Origin: Altererythrobacter sp.
GTDB taxonomy: Bacteria; Pseudomonadota; Alphaproteobacteria; Sphingomonadales; Sphingomonadaceae
Direction: 5' to 3'
DNA length: 23,605 nt
Assembly: GCA_024636575.1 (NCBI GenBank)
Contig: JAGXGU010000050.1
Coordinates: 1 to 23,605 of the forward strand
Positions 23,050-23,605 of the stretch are shown here, piece after piece (position 1 is the stretch's first letter; every line of letters begins with the position of its first letter). A program made the translations under genes and the position numbers. Below the pieces are notes generated by a model. It saw only the letters and a list, made by a program, of their open reading frames with translations. It searched no databases and was not told the DNA's origin.

Positions 23050-23605
23050 TCAGCCATGCGAAGCAGCGGGCTGCGGATTGCCGGCACGGAGCACCCGCCA
23101 TACGACAATTCCGGCGACCGCACCGCCAATGACATTGGCGGCCAGTTCTGCCACGAAAATTGCCTCCGCGCCCCAGCCTGGCCGCAATATCCAAGCAATG
23201 GGCAGCATCACCAGGAATACCCGGGCGAAGGATTGCACCAGCGCGGTTCCGGCGCGGCCGACGCCGTTCAGCGCCCCGTTGCTGATGATCAGCACGCCAT
23301 ATCCGGCATAGCCCCACGCCGCGATCGACAGATAGCTGGCGAAAGCGACGATAATCGCCTGGTCTTCAGTGAAGAAATCCGCGAACCATTCCCCGGCGGC
23401 GAACAGCATTACCGCCAATGCCAGCCCGTAACCGATGGCGAAAATCCCTGCCCACAACATCGCGCGCTGCGAACGTTCGGGTTTCTTCGCGCCCCAATTC
23501 TGGCCGACGATCGCCCCGATGGAGGATGACAGGGCGAGCAATGGCACCACGGCAAAGCTCTGCAATCGGCCCGCGGCCCCGAACCCGGCCACGGCTGCCT
23601 GGCCC
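23050..23605 (-). CDS. MATE family efflux transporter, C-terminal part
   Basis: An open frame entering from the right edge and stopping at 23050 gives about 184 C-terminal residues of a membrane exporter that is normally about 450 long. The sequence reads like the second half of NorM-type MATE pumps: GAAGRLQSFAVVPLLALSSS, then SIGAIVGQNWGAKKPERSQRA, the family's GQN-x-G-x-K/R loop, followed by at least four hydrophobic helices and a short charged tail. Such pumps exchange Na+ or H+ for cationic drugs and metabolites. An apparent internal ATG (23592) is not the start, since the frame continues to the window edge. It lies 86 bp upstream of cheA on the same strand, so read-through into the che operon is possible. 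Confidence 0.88.
   Translation of the reverse strand, partial: GQAAVAGFGAAGRLQSFAVVPLLALSSSIGAIVGQNWGAKKPERSQRAMLWAGIFAIGYGLALAVMLFAAGEWFADFFTEDQAIIVAFASYLSIAAWGYAGYGVLIISNGALNGVGRAGTALVQSFARVFLVMLPIAWILRPGWGAEAIFVAELAANVIGGAVAGIVVWRVLRAGNPQPAASHG

Noticed and set aside
1..23605. CRISPR array, tRNA, rRNA, insertion sequence, prophage or toxin-antitoxin module
   Set aside because: No spaced direct repeats, cloverleaf or rRNA sequence, transposase or integrase-like protein, or small toxin pair was recognised on either strand.

Overview
The window looks like chromosomal DNA from an alphaproteobacterium of the order Sphingomonadales, perhaps Erythrobacteraceae. I base this on the GC-rich coding style, a short TonB-dependent receptor with an 'IVVTG'-like TonB box beside acyl-CoA enzymes, a DUF2339 membrane giant and the form of the chemotaxis proteins. 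The assignment rests on protein resemblance only. I see no rRNA, tRNA, CRISPR array, insertion sequence or phage gene, and the window is almost fully coding: the longest gap is 241 bp.

Region 1 (1-6713) is a lipid or isoprenoid/steroid-type catabolic block. A partial serine hydrolase (beta-lactamase/esterase fold) reads left off the window edge. Divergent from it runs an acyl-CoA synthetase, then after 148 bp two tightly spaced acyl-CoA dehydrogenase (ACAD) genes and a TonB-dependent receptor only 6 bp behind them. The two dehydrogenases divide the catalytic features: one has the helix-G glutamate, the other has neither known catalytic glutamate. This suggests an obligate heteromer, as in steroid side-chain degradation. 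A plausible scheme is uptake, CoA activation and alpha,beta-dehydrogenation of a hydrophobic carboxylic acid.

Region 2 (6720-10250) holds two small conserved-looking proteins of unknown function, divergent from each other, and a 967-residue DUF2339 polytopic membrane protein.

Region 3 (10306-14216) is metabolic housekeeping: glpD (glycerol-3-phosphate dehydrogenase) translationally coupled to an NADPH-dependent FMN reductase on the minus strand; and, divergently, trhO (tRNA U34 hydroxylase) coupled to a glutathione S-transferase-like gene on the plus strand.

Region 4 (14213-22963, minus strand) is a complete chemotaxis operon, transcribed cheA-cheW-cheY-cheB-cheR, then a membrane GGDEF/EAL protein and a chemoreceptor joined by an ATGA overlap. 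CheA is unusual: no P2 domain, a second CheW-like domain and a C-terminal receiver-like domain lacking the phosphoacceptor. CTAA-N7-TTAA motifs resembling CtrA boxes lie upstream of both cheA and the GGDEF/EAL gene. This supports a cell-cycle-linked chemotaxis/c-di-GMP unit and is the most interesting part of the window. No flagellar or pilus gene is present, so the output organelle is unknown.

Region 5 (23050-23605) is the C-terminal part of a MATE efflux transporter that enters from the right edge.
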